This document shows positions 27,308 through 36,961 of a stretch of DNA of 64,000 nt, piece by piece. The notes under the pieces were generated by a model. It ran no database searches, had not been told where the DNA came from, and was given only the letters and a program-made list of their open reading frames with translations. Source of the stretch: Colwellia sp. Arc7-635 (GTDB taxonomy: Bacteria > Pseudomonadota > Gammaproteobacteria > Enterobacterales > Alteromonadaceae). The translations under genes and the position numbers were made by a program. Numbering within the stretch: the first letter of the stretch is position 1; every line of letters starts with the position of its first letter. The stretch lies in contig NZ_CP034660.1 in NCBI RefSeq assembly GCF_003971255.1, forward strand, positions 248,001 to 312,000, given 5' to 3'.

Positions 27308-29388
27308 TGTTGCTACTTAATAAAATAATAAACGATAAGCTTATGAATCATTATAAAAAAATTAAATTAATCACGACAATCTACCTATGTGTGTTTGGTA
27401 GCTTTGCTTGGGCCAATGAATTAACCGGTATTAGCTATAACACCATTCAGCATAACGAAATTGAATTAGTGTTTGAATTATCAGAAACACTTGCTTTGCA
27501 ACCGGAAGTGACAACATCAATGACACCTGCACAGGTGAAAATAACTTTTGATGCCGAAAAATTTAATCCAGCTATTGCTAATACGCTGATTGAACATGCA
27601 GGTGTAAAAGATATTACGGTTAAAAAAATGGCCGGAAAAGTTATTGCCAGTATAAATTTGCAACAGTTATCAATTTTTGATGTTACTCAGAAAGATAATA
27701 TTTTCACGCTGACCTTAAATACTGGACAAGTAAGTAAAGCGGTAACACAGCTGATTCCACTCTCTCCTGAATTTATTAATCAGATAGATAATATTGATTT
27801 TAAACGTGGTAGTAAAAATGAAGCGCAACTGCTTGTTAAGCTTATAGACAGTAAAGTGGCGGTCGATGTAAGTGATAAATTAGGTAAGATTTATATTGAA
27901 TTTCATAATACCGAAATTCTAGATGATTTTATTTATAAACTAGATGTAACCGATTTTGGTACCCTGGTTAGTGGTATTGAAACCTTTAAAGAAGGTCAAA
28001 ATGCCCGTCTAGTAGTTGATATTGATGGTGAATTTGAATTTGAGCACCAACAATACAACGATGTTTTTTCATTAATTGTAAAAGCTAAAGCTGAAGAAGA
28101 TAGTTATCTTGGTGAAGAAAAAGGCTTTAGCGGCAGGGCAATATCACTAAACTTTCAAGATATTTCAGTACGCACAGTGTTACAAATTATAGCTGATTAT
28201 AATGGCTTTAATTTAGTGACTAGTGATACGGTTACTGGCAACATCACCTTGCGGTTAGATGGTGTTCCATGGGATCAAGCGCTGGATATTATTTTGAAGG
28301 TCAGAGGCTTAGATAAGCGTATGGAAGGTAATATTCTCATGGTAGCGCCTAGTGACGAATTAGCCGCCAGAGAAGCTCGTGATTTGCAAGCACGCCAACA
28401 AGTTGAAGAACTCGCGCCGTTATATTCAGAATATGTACAAATTAATTATGCTAAAGCCATTGAGTTTGCAGCGTTAATTAAAAGTGATGAAAATAGTATT
28501 TTATCATTGCGTGGCAGTGTCAGTGTTGATGAAAGAACCAATACGTTGTTGATTCGTGATACAGCAAAAAGTATCGAAGATATTAAACGTATGGTCTCTG
28601 TACTCGATATTCCTGTTCGCCAAGTTATTATTGAATCTCGTATGGTCACCGTCAAAGATAATATGAATGAAGAATTAGGTATTCGATGGGGTGTTACCAG
28701 TACTGACGGGGAATCAGCTAGCTCTGGTTCGATAGAAGGTCTTGATGATGCTAATGGCTTGACGCAAACGCCAGTTGGTACAGGAAAAGTACCTGATATA
28801 GGAGACCGACTGAATGTCAACTTACCCGTAGCAAGTCCGGCAGGTAGTATAGCATTTCAAGTTGCACGATTAGCTAATGGCACTATTCTTGACCTTGAGC
28901 TAAGCGCAATGGAGAAAGAAAATAAAGGCGAGATTATCGCGAGTCCACGTATAACAACAGCAAATCAAAGAGAAGCCTATATTGAGCAGGGGGTTGAAAT
29001 ACCTTATCAAGAGTCTGCTTCAAGTGGTGCAACATCAACACAATTTAAAAAAGCGGTTTTGAGCTTAACGGTTACGCCTCATATTACTCCCGATGATCGA
29101 ATCATTTTAGATTTAGTTGTGACACAAGATACCGTTTCTGATGTGACCAATGGTTCAGCTCCAGCTATAGATACTCAGAGAATAGGTACACAAGTTTTAG
29201 TTAATAATGGCGAAACCATCGTTTTAGGTGGTATCTATCAACAACAAATTATTAGTTCGGTATCTAAGGTGCCAGTTTTAGGCGATATTCCTTATTTTGG
29301 GTGGTTATTTAGGAATAGCACTAACTTTAATGAGAAAAAAGAACTGCTGATATTCGTTACACCACGCATAGTTAGCGAAAGATTTTAA
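27307..29388 (+). CDS. pilQ: Type IV pilus secretin PilQ
   Basis: 693 residues from the ATG that overlaps the pilP stop. An in-frame ATG at 27343 sits closer to the signal sequence (LITTIYLCVFGSFAWA) and is a possible alternative. Domain order: two AMIN-type peptidoglycan-binding domains, an STN/N0 domain (AISLNFQDISVRTVLQIIAD), N1, and the secretin channel with VIIESRMVTV and ending GWLFRNSTNFNEKKELLIFV. It forms the outer-membrane gate for the pilus. Confidence 0.96.
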   Translation: MLLLNKIINDKLMNHYKKIKLITTIYLCVFGSFAWANELTGISYNTIQHNEIELVFELSETLALQPEVTTSMTPAQVKITFDAEKFNPAIANTLIEHAGVKDITVKKMAGKVIASINLQQLSIFDVTQKDNIFTLTLNTGQVSKAVTQLIPLSPEFINQIDNIDFKRGSKNEAQLLVKLIDSKVAVDVSDKLGKIYIEFHNTEILDDFIYKLDVTDFGTLVSGIETFKEGQNARLVVDIDGEFEFEHQQYNDVFSLIVKAKAEEDSYLGEEKGFSGRAISLNFQDISVRTVLQIIADYNGFNLVTSDTVTGNITLRLDGVPWDQALDIILKVRGLDKRMEGNILMVAPSDELAAREARDLQARQQVEELAPLYSEYVQINYAKAIEFAALIKSDENSILSLRGSVSVDERTNTLLIRDTAKSIEDIKRMVSVLDIPVRQVIIESRMVTVKDNMNEELGIRWGVTSTDGESASSGSIEGLDDANGLTQTPVGTGKVPDIGDRLNVNLPVASPAGSIAFQVARLANGTILDLELSAMEKENKGEIIASPRITTANQREAYIEQGVEIPYQESASSGATSTQFKKAVLSLTVTPHITPDDRIILDLVVTQDTVSDVTNGSAPAIDTQRIGTQVLVNNGETIVLGGIYQQQIISSVSKVPVLGDIPYFGWLFRNSTNFNEKKELLIFVTPRIVSERF

Positions 29389-29396
29389 GTTAATTT

Positions 29397-29427
29397 GCAT
29401 GTAAGGTGGTGTTTTCATCTTACGTGC
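29397..29427 (+). other. Hairpin between pilQ and aroK
   Basis: GCATGTAAGGTG (29397-29408) can pair with CATCTTACGTGC (29416-29427) along 12 base pairs, including two G-U pairs. It starts nine bases after the pilQ stop and is not followed by a U run. A second small hairpin, GAGGG/CCCTC, lies near 29475-29491. They may mark an mRNA 3' end or modulate read-through into aroK. Confidence 0.4.
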
Positions 29428-29532
29428 TTGCAATTTGTACCCAACAATTGCGATAATTGCGCCCTTGAAATTTTCGAGGGGGGTTCCCTCTTACCTGTTC
29501 ACGTAATAAATAAACGAGTATTAATTAATCTA

Positions 29533-30051
29533 ATGGCAGAAAAACGTAACATTTTCCTTGTAGGCCCAATGGGCGCAGGCAAAAGCACCATTGGTAGAGA
29601 ATTAGCGGATAAGCTACATCTAGAGTTTTTTGATTCCGATCAAGAAATCGAACGCCGCACCGGTGCTGATATAGCGTGGGTTTTTGATCTTGAAGGCGAA
29701 GAAGGTTTTCGATTAAGAGAAGAATCAGTTATTGAGGATTTAAGTGAAAAACAAGGTATTGTTTTAGCAACTGGTGGTGGATCTGTGATTAGTGCTCAAG
29801 TACGTAATCGCTTATCAGCTCGCGGCATTGTGGTTTATCTTGAAACAACTATCGATAAACAAGTTGCTCGCACTCAGAGAGACAGACGCCGTCCGCTTTT
29901 ACAAACTGATGAAGAACCAAGAACAGTACTTGAAAACTTAGCTGTTGAACGTAATCCGTTATATGAAGAAATTGCCGATGTTATCGTGCAAACGGACGAT
30001 CAAAGTGCAAAAGTTGTGGCAAGTAAAATAGTGGAACGTTTAGATTTCTAA
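29533..30051 (+). CDS. aroK: Shikimate kinase I
   Basis: 172 residues from ATG 29533, where the sequence [20 protein letters not shown] matches E. coli AroK from its first residue. The frame is open further upstream, but no homology is apparent there. The Walker [10 protein letters not shown], the shikimate-binding [11 protein letters not shown] and the GGGSV segment are present. It phosphorylates shikimate in aromatic amino acid synthesis. aroB follows 11 bases after the stop, forming the usual aroKB pair. Confidence 0.96.
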   Translation: MAEKRNIFLVGPMGAGKSTIGRELADKLHLEFFDSDQEIERRTGADIAWVFDLEGEEGFRLREESVIEDLSEKQGIVLATGGGSVISAQVRNRLSARGIVVYLETTIDKQVARTQRDRRRPLLQTDEEPRTVLENLAVERNPLYEEIADVIVQTDDQSAKVVASKIVERLDF

Positions 30052-30062
30052 ACGAGAGACTC

Positions 30063-31127
30063 ATGACCACACTTCAAGTTAAGCTTGGCGCACGCAGTTA
30101 TCCAATCTATATAGACAGCGGACTATTATCTGATAATGTTCTGCTGTCTAGTCATATCCGCAGTAAGCGTGTTTGTATTGTCAGTAATGACATTGTTGCT
30201 CCGCTTTACGTTGAGCAATTGAAAGACAGCCTTAAGAATTTTGACGTTGATGAAATAGTCTTACCTGATGGTGAGGCAGAAAAGAGCTTAGCAAATTTCG
30301 AACGGATAATGTCTCACTTGCTAACTGGTAATCATGGACGAGATACAACGTTAATTGCTTTAGGTGGTGGTGTTATTGGTGATATCACCGGTTTTGCTGC
30401 GGCATGTTATCAACGTGGTATTGATTTTATTCAAGTACCAACGACTGTACTATCTCAAGTTGACTCCTCTGTTGGCGGTAAAACCGCAGTAAATCATCCT
30501 TTGGGTAAAAATATGATAGGTGCATTCTATCAGCCTAAAGCGGTATTTATTGATCTGGCTAGCCTAGCTACTTTGCCTGTTCGAGAATTTAATGCTGGCA
30601 TGGCCGAAGTTATTAAATACGGTATCTTAGGTGATGCAGACTTTTTTACTTGGCTTGAAGAGCATACTGATGCAATTAAAGCGGGTGACAATAAGTACCT
30701 AATGCAAATGATAGAGCGCTGTTGCCAATGTAAGGCAACTATCGTTGCTGAAGATGAAACTGAAGCAGGTGTTCGAGCTTTATTAAATTTAGGCCATACT
30801 TTTGGTCATGCAATTGAAGCCGACCAAGGTTACGGTAAATGGTTGCATGGTGAAGCTGTTGCTACTGGCATGGTACTTGCTGCTAAGTTAGCAGTAGCAA
30901 TGAATTTGCTTGAAGTGTCAGATCTTCGTCGCATTGAAAAACTAATTTCTGCCTTTGATTTACCATTAATAGCGCCAGAAAATATGGGATTCGACGAGTT
31001 CATTTGTCATATGCGTCGTGATAAAAAGAATTTGGCTGGAAAATTACGCTTTATTCTTCCTACGGCTATTGGTAAGTCTGAGATTAACGACAATGTTAGT
31101 GAGGATTTACTTCAACAAATTCTGTAA
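30063..31127 (+). CDS. aroB: 3-dehydroquinate synthase
   Basis: 354 residues. The NAD-binding segment [19 protein letters not shown] is followed by [20 protein letters not shown]. The metal-binding GHTFGHAIE and the [10 protein letters not shown] stretch complete the active site. It converts DAHP to 3-dehydroquinate, the second step of the shikimate pathway. It lies directly after aroK and is followed by damX after 22 bases. Confidence 0.97.
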   Translation: MTTLQVKLGARSYPIYIDSGLLSDNVLLSSHIRSKRVCIVSNDIVAPLYVEQLKDSLKNFDVDEIVLPDGEAEKSLANFERIMSHLLTGNHGRDTTLIALGGGVIGDITGFAAACYQRGIDFIQVPTTVLSQVDSSVGGKTAVNHPLGKNMIGAFYQPKAVFIDLASLATLPVREFNAGMAEVIKYGILGDADFFTWLEEHTDAIKAGDNKYLMQMIERCCQCKATIVAEDETEAGVRALLNLGHTFGHAIEADQGYGKWLHGEAVATGMVLAAKLAVAMNLLEVSDLRRIEKLISAFDLPLIAPENMGFDEFICHMRRDKKNLAGKLRFILPTAIGKSEINDNVSEDLLQQIL

Positions 31128-31149
31128 TTTTATTTAGGATAGGTGAAGT

Positions 31150-32481
31150 ATGTCGGCATTAGCTACCAATATTGGGTTATCAAGCGATAGCACCAGTGTC
31201 ACTAAGATCAGTGCCCATGCACGCATAGATTATATTCTACGTTTTTCTAAACAAGCTATTTTAGTTATTGATGAAAGTGATGAACAAAGTGCGCCTATCT
31301 CTGGCCAATTTCTAGCAAGCTTACCTGAACAGCATAATGCTGCTTACATTTCACTTTCTGCTCAATTTAATAATATTCAAATACGCTGCCGTATTATCGA
31401 ACAACTATATACTGGCGAGTTATTCGATCCTGAAATATCTCTAGCGGTAAGTGTGATTAATTTAGCTAAAAAATCACAACAAGCCATTAGTATTGTGTTT
31501 GATAATACCCAACATTTGTCATTGCAGTTACTGCATGAAGTAACACAGTTGGCAGCCATCGCTAAAAAATCAAACTTAGTGGTTAATATTGTTATGTTTG
31601 GCTCAACACGGGCAGGAAAAATAGTCGCTGATAATAAAAGTTTATTTGATGATAAGTTGGCATTATTGTCAGCCCAGTCCGGTCAGCTCTTATCAACTAG
31701 CGCAGCAATGTTTAAAGATACTGAACCAAAATGGCACTTTATTAAGCAAAATAAGTGGTTATTGGGCTTATTATTTTTTTTAGTCGCTGTTGCTAGTTTA
31801 GTTATTGGGCTATTACAGCAAGATAGCTTTAAGTTTTCGCAAGTGCTAATGACAACGACCCAAGAAGAAGTGTCATTAAGTCAGGCATTAGCTAAACCAC
31901 AAACTATGGTATTAACACGATCTAAAGAAAAGTCTGCTGTAGAGGAAGAGCTTGTTAAAGTCAGTGCCGCACCAGCAGATATTTATTTTTCTTTGATCCA
32001 CCCTTCATCGGAACCTACAATTAAAGTGGAACTGTTACCTGCATCCCCGGCAGATATTATGATGGCAATGGCAGAAGAAAGTACCGAAAATATAGCGGAT
32101 ACTATCAATATTGCTGCTGAGCCAGTTGAGGTTTATCAAACTAAAAATATAGCTAAGCATAATAATTCGACTACGCCTTTGATGGTCAATAATGACTATT
32201 ATTTGGCTAGAAGCGGTTATGTCATTCAAATTGCTGCCTTTAGCGAATTAAAATTGCCAGCGTTATTCATCGATACCTTAAAAGGCGTTGAGTATCAAGT
32301 CTATCAACGTTTATTGAATGATAAGCCATTAATCGTCATTACTAGTATTATCTACGCGAACAAAGCCGCTGCTGAACTAGCGTTATCACAGCTACCCGAA
32401 TCATTATTGAATCGCCAACCGTGGATAAAGTCTCTTGAGATAGTTAATAACGAAATCAATATGTTTCTTAGCTCCCAATAA
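31150..32481 (+). CDS. damX: DamX-like SPOR-domain cell-division protein
   Basis: 443 residues. The cytoplasmic N-terminal 200 residues have a degenerate AAA/ExeA-like fold (ARIDYILRFSKQAILVIDES; no intact Walker A). One membrane segment (WLLGLLFFLVAVASLVIGLL) is followed by a low-complexity periplasmic linker. The C-terminal SPOR domain reads YVIQIAAFSELKLPALFI and ends WIKSLEIVNNEI. SPOR domains bind denuded septal peptidoglycan. Position between aroB and dam matches damX in E. coli, though sequence similarity to the E. coli protein appears limited. Confidence 0.85.
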   Translation: MSALATNIGLSSDSTSVTKISAHARIDYILRFSKQAILVIDESDEQSAPISGQFLASLPEQHNAAYISLSAQFNNIQIRCRIIEQLYTGELFDPEISLAVSVINLAKKSQQAISIVFDNTQHLSLQLLHEVTQLAAIAKKSNLVVNIVMFGSTRAGKIVADNKSLFDDKLALLSAQSGQLLSTSAAMFKDTEPKWHFIKQNKWLLGLLFFLVAVASLVIGLLQQDSFKFSQVLMTTTQEEVSLSQALAKPQTMVLTRSKEKSAVEEELVKVSAAPADIYFSLIHPSSEPTIKVELLPASPADIMMAMAEESTENIADTINIAAEPVEVYQTKNIAKHNNSTTPLMVNNDYYLARSGYVIQIAAFSELKLPALFIDTLKGVEYQVYQRLLNDKPLIVITSIIYANKAAAELALSQLPESLLNRQPWIKSLEIVNNEINMFLSSQ

Positions 32482-32560
32482 GGGCTAATTCAGGATACAA
32501 TCCCCGCTTGCTTTTCAGGTGCTAGTTATCTGTTGTTAAATTTTTAGGTTTGTAGGTGTC

Positions 32561-33376
32561 ATGAAGAAAAAACATCGAGCTTTTTTAAAATGGGCGGGTG
32601 GTAAGTACGCACTTAGCGATGTTATAAACTCTATGTTACCAAAAGGTAATCGTCTGATTGAACCTTTTGTTGGCGCCGGTTCAATATTTCTAAATAGTGA
32701 TTACGACGAGTATTTGCTGAGTGATATTAACCAAGACCTAGTTAATTTATATCGTATTGTGCAGCGTACCCCTGATAAGTTCATTGAAGATGCACGTCGA
32801 TTCTTTTCACCTGAAAATAATCAGGCTGAGCGCTATTACCAATTACGTAAAGAGTTTAACGCGAGTTCAGATCCTTATTTTAGATCATTGGTTTTTCTCT
32901 ATATGAATCGCCATGGCTATAATGGTCTATGTAGATACAATAAGTCAGGTGGCTATAATGTGCCATTTGGACAGTATAAACGCCCTTATTTTCCAGAAGC
33001 TGAGTTACACTACTTTGCCGAGAAAGCACAAAAAGCGATATTTATTTGTGATGGTTATCGACAAACGTTCGCTCATGCAAAGTCGGGTGATGTCATCTAT
33101 TGTGATCCGCCGTACGTACCGCTCAGCAAAACTGCGAGTTTTACGAGTTACTCGGGCAATGGTTTTGGGCTCGATGAACAAGCTGACCTAGCTAATGCTG
33201 CAGAAGAAGTGACTAATAAACGTAATATCTCAGTGCTTATCAGCAATCACGATACTATCTGGACACGTAAAATATATGAGCATGCGAAGAAACATCATTC
33301 AATTGAAGTTTCTCGAACGATTAGTCAAAAAGGTAGTAAACGTAATAAGGTGTCCGAGTTACTTGCCCTCTACTAA
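32561..33376 (+). CDS. dam: DNA adenine methylase (GATC)
   Basis: 271 residues, the usual Dam length. Motifs follow the alpha-class order: FLKWAGGKYAL (SAM binding, motif X), LIEPFVGAGSIFLNSD (motif I), RHGYNGLCRYNKSGGYNVPF (target recognition) and the catalytic CDPPY in VIYCDPPYVPLS. It methylates adenine in GATC, guiding mismatch repair and replication control. It lies about 80 bases after damX. Downstream, rpe/gph/trpS of the E. coli order are absent. Confidence 0.96.
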   Translation: MKKKHRAFLKWAGGKYALSDVINSMLPKGNRLIEPFVGAGSIFLNSDYDEYLLSDINQDLVNLYRIVQRTPDKFIEDARRFFSPENNQAERYYQLRKEFNASSDPYFRSLVFLYMNRHGYNGLCRYNKSGGYNVPFGQYKRPYFPEAELHYFAEKAQKAIFICDGYRQTFAHAKSGDVIYCDPPYVPLSKTASFTSYSGNGFGLDEQADLANAAEEVTNKRNISVLISNHDTIWTRKIYEHAKKHHSIEVSRTISQKGSKRNKVSELLALY

Positions 33377-33458
33377 ATGGTAATGCTGATATTATGTAAT
33401 TAGAGGATTTTTCTTCGTTACAAAATCCCTGATTAAATGCTGTGCAATGATCTAAAAA

Positions 33459-33650
33459 TTAGCTTGGTAGAACCAAACTGACAATGGCAATTAACGATCC
33501 AATAAATATCACTACAGCGATTAAGCCTGCAATAACAAAGTGACTAAACTTGCCTTGAGTAAAGTCACGCTCTCTATTCTTATCACTTTGTACACCAAAA
33601 AATGCTGCGCCAACGCTTTTTAGCGTTTCTTTAAAGTTGCTTGAGCTCAT
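33459..33650 (-). CDS. Small membrane protein of the DUF2970 type
   Basis: 63 residues from ATG 33650, where AAGG sits six bases upstream. Adjacent in-frame ATGs at 33653 and 33668 are possible. A conserved amphipathic start (FKETLKSVGAAFFGVQSDKN) is followed by RERDFTQGKFSHF and a single membrane helix. This is the pattern of DUF2970 proteins, common in marine gammaproteobacteria and of unknown function. It converges with dam. Confidence 0.75.
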   Translation of the reverse strand: MSSSNFKETLKSVGAAFFGVQSDKNRERDFTQGKFSHFVIAGLIAVVIFIGSLIAIVSLVLPS

Positions 33651-33902
33651 CATTATCCTTAATGCCACTTTGGCAAACTGTGTTACAACTGGGTTAACTC
33701 AGTATGTGCCAATGAGGAATACCAATCAAGTGCTGATAATTTGTGCGTTATTGATTGGTTTTCATTTAATTTATTATTTTATTATTGATATTTTAATAAA
33801 TATGCTTAATGTTAAACATATTAGAAAATAGATGCAGCAGTGCAAGATTTAGTTTTTCTTAGCATTGTACTTTATAAGCGTTAGTTAATACGAACGGAAC
33901 TC

Positions 33903-35351
33903 ATGTCGAAACATCAATCGGGCGATACTAAATTTACGGAACAAGTTAAAATTTTATTAAATAAAATTTATGGCCGAAGTCCTCTGAAAGACTCTGTTTT
34001 AGAAAGAGCTATTGCATTTTATGATTTAGAGCAGTTTTCTCAGCGTAAACTCGATAAATTCAAGACGGATCTAGAGAATTTAGCTCAAACACCTAATGCT
34101 AAGGTGCAAACGAAAATATCTAATCTCGAACGTGATCAGCGAGAATATCTTCAAGAACTACGTACTGAACGTGATGAACGAGCGCAACATTTGCAGCAAA
34201 TTTGTCGGGAGATTATTGAGCTTTGTGAAGGTGAAAGTTTTACTGAAACGAATCGAAAATCCGCCCAGTTGTTAGGCACGATTCAATTGATAGCACCAAC
34301 AGAAGGCAGTAAAGTTGCTATTACGAATGAGTGCAGTAAGCCACTTTATAAAGCTATTCTTTCTTTGAGATTATTAGATCAAATCTGTCTAAAAGATCTA
34401 TTACCTGATCCCTATTTAACGAAGGAATTAGCGGAAATATCGACATTTAATTTCAAAGATTTACGTAATGAAAATGAATCAGCGTATCGCCAATTTTCAG
34501 ATCATGTAAAAGTACCGGTCCTGATGGCTGCAATATTACAAGACGTTGGTAATTATCATCCAGATGCACATGCCATTATGTTTGGTGTAGATGGTAAGGC
34601 CGATAACTACCGCACGCTCAATGTTGAAGAGCGCAAAGCATTACTGCAAATCAACTATCGTGAAACCCTCAAGTATTTACTGAACGGCATCGGTGTTGTT
34701 ATATATTCAGGTAACTCCAAAGCAGAGCGAGACACCTTTAATAAGTCAGAGACTAATAAATTACGTTTTGTAAAACATTTGCTAAAAAGCAGCGTGAATC
34801 CGAAATTAGGCGTAGGCAATCTACTAAAAATACCGCAAATATACGCATCAATAGTGCTATCGACTAAAGACAGCTATAACTACAAATTATTACCTAAAGT
34901 GTATCAGGCATTATATCAAAATGCAGAACGAGGCAGTTGTAGTAAAGCTATTGTCGAAGCTTTGCACCATATTACAGGAGATTTTCCTCAAGGTTTCGGT
35001 GTGGTTTATATTCCGAGTGATGTTGAACAAGAAGTGCGATATGAGTATGCCATTGTTAGCCAGTTTTACCCTAACAATGTTAATGAACCCATATGTCGTA
35101 TAGCGACTAGAAGTTTAACTTTTGTTGGCTACGGTCATGATTTAGTAGTTAAAAAAAATAGTAACTTGTACTTTGTGGAAACAGCAAAGGCATTTTCTAG
35201 TATCAGCAAGGAAAGGTTGAATGAAATTTTAGAGCTGTTGTCTTCGAACTATCTCGAGCGTAAGAAGCTAGACTTACTACCTCGCTGTTGGCAACCAGGA
35301 GAATATTTCTCGATGAAAGTGAATCAAAAACTCTGGAATCGCAGCCGTTAA
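33903..35351 (+). CDS. Unrecognised 482-residue cytoplasmic protein, possible degenerate HD domain
   Basis: I do not recognise this protein. It has no signal peptide or membrane segment. Residues about 40-110 form a long charged helix, probably a coiled coil (LERDQREYLQELRTERDERA). Around residue 205, VPVLMAAILQDVGNYHPDAH looks like the core of an HD or HD-GYP domain, but Gln replaces the metal-binding His of the HD pair, so phosphohydrolase activity is doubtful. The C-terminal 100 residues (from FGVVYIPSDVEQEVRYEYAI) look beta-rich. It stands alone between DUF2970 and argE, has GGAA before the ATG, and its codon use looks like its neighbours'. Confidence 0.75.
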   Translation: MSKHQSGDTKFTEQVKILLNKIYGRSPLKDSVLERAIAFYDLEQFSQRKLDKFKTDLENLAQTPNAKVQTKISNLERDQREYLQELRTERDERAQHLQQICREIIELCEGESFTETNRKSAQLLGTIQLIAPTEGSKVAITNECSKPLYKAILSLRLLDQICLKDLLPDPYLTKELAEISTFNFKDLRNENESAYRQFSDHVKVPVLMAAILQDVGNYHPDAHAIMFGVDGKADNYRTLNVEERKALLQINYRETLKYLLNGIGVVIYSGNSKAERDTFNKSETNKLRFVKHLLKSSVNPKLGVGNLLKIPQIYASIVLSTKDSYNYKLLPKVYQALYQNAERGSCSKAIVEALHHITGDFPQGFGVVYIPSDVEQEVRYEYAIVSQFYPNNVNEPICRIATRSLTFVGYGHDLVVKKNSNLYFVETAKAFSSISKERLNEILELLSSNYLERKKLDLLPRCWQPGEYFSMKVNQKLWNRSR

Positions 35352-35484
35352 GTCTAAAAATGTATACAGTATAGTGTCTGGTATTCTCCTCTACTGTTTT
35401 AATTTTCGCTATCATCTAAACCGCCAACATAGTGATATAGATGATTAGCGGCTAGGTTTACATCTTGCGAATTTAGCTTTGTTA

Positions 35485-36645
35485 TTAAAAACAGTAATGG
35501 TTAATTAATTTTTTCAGTAACAAATCTGTTTTAATAATTTCACTGTGAGCTAGAAATTCATTCGGTTGGTGAGCTTGATCAATCGAACCTGGTCCCATAA
35601 CAATGGTTTGGCAACCCAGCTGTTGAATAAAAGGCGCTTCTGTTGCGTAATTGACCGCGCAGCAGTGGTGACCAGAAAATTTTTCAGCCGTACGCACTAA
35701 TTCACTTTCTGCAGTTTGCTGAAAACTAGGCGAGCTAGGATCTAATTCGGCGATAGTTAAACGTCCTGGGTACTTTTCAGCTATCGGTTGTAGCGCTTTT
35801 GCTAACCATGCAATAAGCTCTTCATCCATCATTCCTGGCAATGACCGCATGTCGATATCTAACTCGCAATGACCACAAATTCTATTTGCATTATCACCTC
35901 CTCTAATAGCACCTAAATTCAAAGTAGGTGTTTGCACATCGAAGGCTTCATTTTGGTAGCTTAGGTTGAGATGCTCTCGTAATTTGAATAATTCGCTAAT
36001 GACCTGATACATTATTTCAATTGCATTAACGCCACTTGCAGGCTTGCTTGAATGTCCTGCCTGACCTTTAATGCTGATTTTGTGAGACATATGTCCTTTG
36101 TGCATCACTACAGGTACTAAGTTTGTCGGCTCTCCTATGATGGCAACATCCGGCTTAATTATTTGGCTATTTGAAAAAAATCTGGCACCCGCCATCGTCG
36201 TTTCTTCATCGGCAGTCGCTAAAACGTAGAGCGGCTTCTTGATAGAGGCAAAATCTAGTTGCTTGCATGCTTGAAGTATGAAAGCAAAAAAACCTTTCAT
36301 ATCGCAACTACCAAGACCAAAAAGTTTATTGTCACTATCGGTGACCTTAAGTGGGTCAGTCAACCAGCGGTTTTCATCAAAGGGTACCGTATCACTGTGG
36401 CCTGCAAGTAATAATCCTCCATGACCACTGCCTATCTTGGCAAGCATATTAAACTTGCCTTTAGCAGATGGCACCGCTTGAATATTGACCGAAAATCCTA
36501 AGCTATCGAACCAAGTGGAGAGTAAGTTAATGACACTTTCGTTACTTTGATCCCAGCTAGCTTGTGAAGAGCTGATACTCGGCTGTGCTATCAATTGACT
36601 AATCGCTTGAGTGAAATTGGGTAATGTATTGTTTAGTTTTTTCAT
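35485..36645 (-). CDS. argE: Acetylornithine deacetylase
   Basis: 386 residues of the M20 metallopeptidase family. Zinc-ligand segments are LLAGHSDTVPFD (His, Asp), GLGSCDMKGFFAF, the catalytic TADEETTMAGA and IGEPTNLVPV. The dimerisation domain begins KGHMSHKISIKGQAGHSS, and MGPGSIDQAHQPNEF holds the last ligand. It removes acetate from N-acetylornithine to give ornithine. It is divergent from argC, as in E. coli, sharing a 316-base control region. Confidence 0.96.
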   Translation of the reverse strand: MKKLNNTLPNFTQAISQLIAQPSISSSQASWDQSNESVINLLSTWFDSLGFSVNIQAVPSAKGKFNMLAKIGSGHGGLLLAGHSDTVPFDENRWLTDPLKVTDSDNKLFGLGSCDMKGFFAFILQACKQLDFASIKKPLYVLATADEETTMAGARFFSNSQIIKPDVAIIGEPTNLVPVVMHKGHMSHKISIKGQAGHSSKPASGVNAIEIMYQVISELFKLREHLNLSYQNEAFDVQTPTLNLGAIRGGDNANRICGHCELDIDMRSLPGMMDEELIAWLAKALQPIAEKYPGRLTIAELDPSSPSFQQTAESELVRTAEKFSGHHCCAVNYATEAPFIQQLGCQTIVMGPGSIDQAHQPNEFLAHSEIIKTDLLLKKLINHYCF

Positions 36646-36961
36646 GACGAATATAACCTAAAATTAATTGTGGGTAGTTATGCTAATAAGTTGCATAACT
36701 AGTTCCATGATGGTACTTTAGCAACATAATGTAAATAGCCTAATTTAAGCACACTATGAAAATCTTTGTTATGTATTCTACTCAGCGACGACGATAGCGT
36801 TAAATATTAGGTCTAGTAAGTCACGACTTTCTATTAAGTACTATGATTTTGTTAGTAATAATTAGAAAGTAATCGATCAAAATTGAAACGTATTTCGACA
36901 TTTCGCGTTGATTAATAACCACGTGAATTATCGGTTTCATCGCAAGTAGAATGGTAAGTAA
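36646..36961. promoter_or_regulatory. Divergent argE/argC control region with a 9-base palindrome
   Basis: No gene is seen in these 316 bases. TAGTTATGC (36675-36683) and GCATAACTA (36693-36701) form a perfect inverted repeat starting 30 bases upstream of argE. It has the size and place of an operator, and ArgR would be the obvious candidate. It does not match the E. coli ARG box (TGAAT-N4-ATTCA) well, so the assignment is open. Promoters for both genes must lie here, but none is clear. Confidence 0.4.

Noticed and set aside
33637..33831. 64-codon hydrophobic plus-strand ORF overlapping the DUF2970 start
   Set aside because: Hydrophobicity is what AT-rich noncoding sequence gives by chance. 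It overlaps a better-supported gene and has no Shine-Dalgarno.
36900..36961. TGAATTATCGGTTTCA near 36925 as an E. coli-type ARG box upstream of argC
   Set aside because: Spacing between the half sites is two bases longer than the consensus, and only one half site is good.
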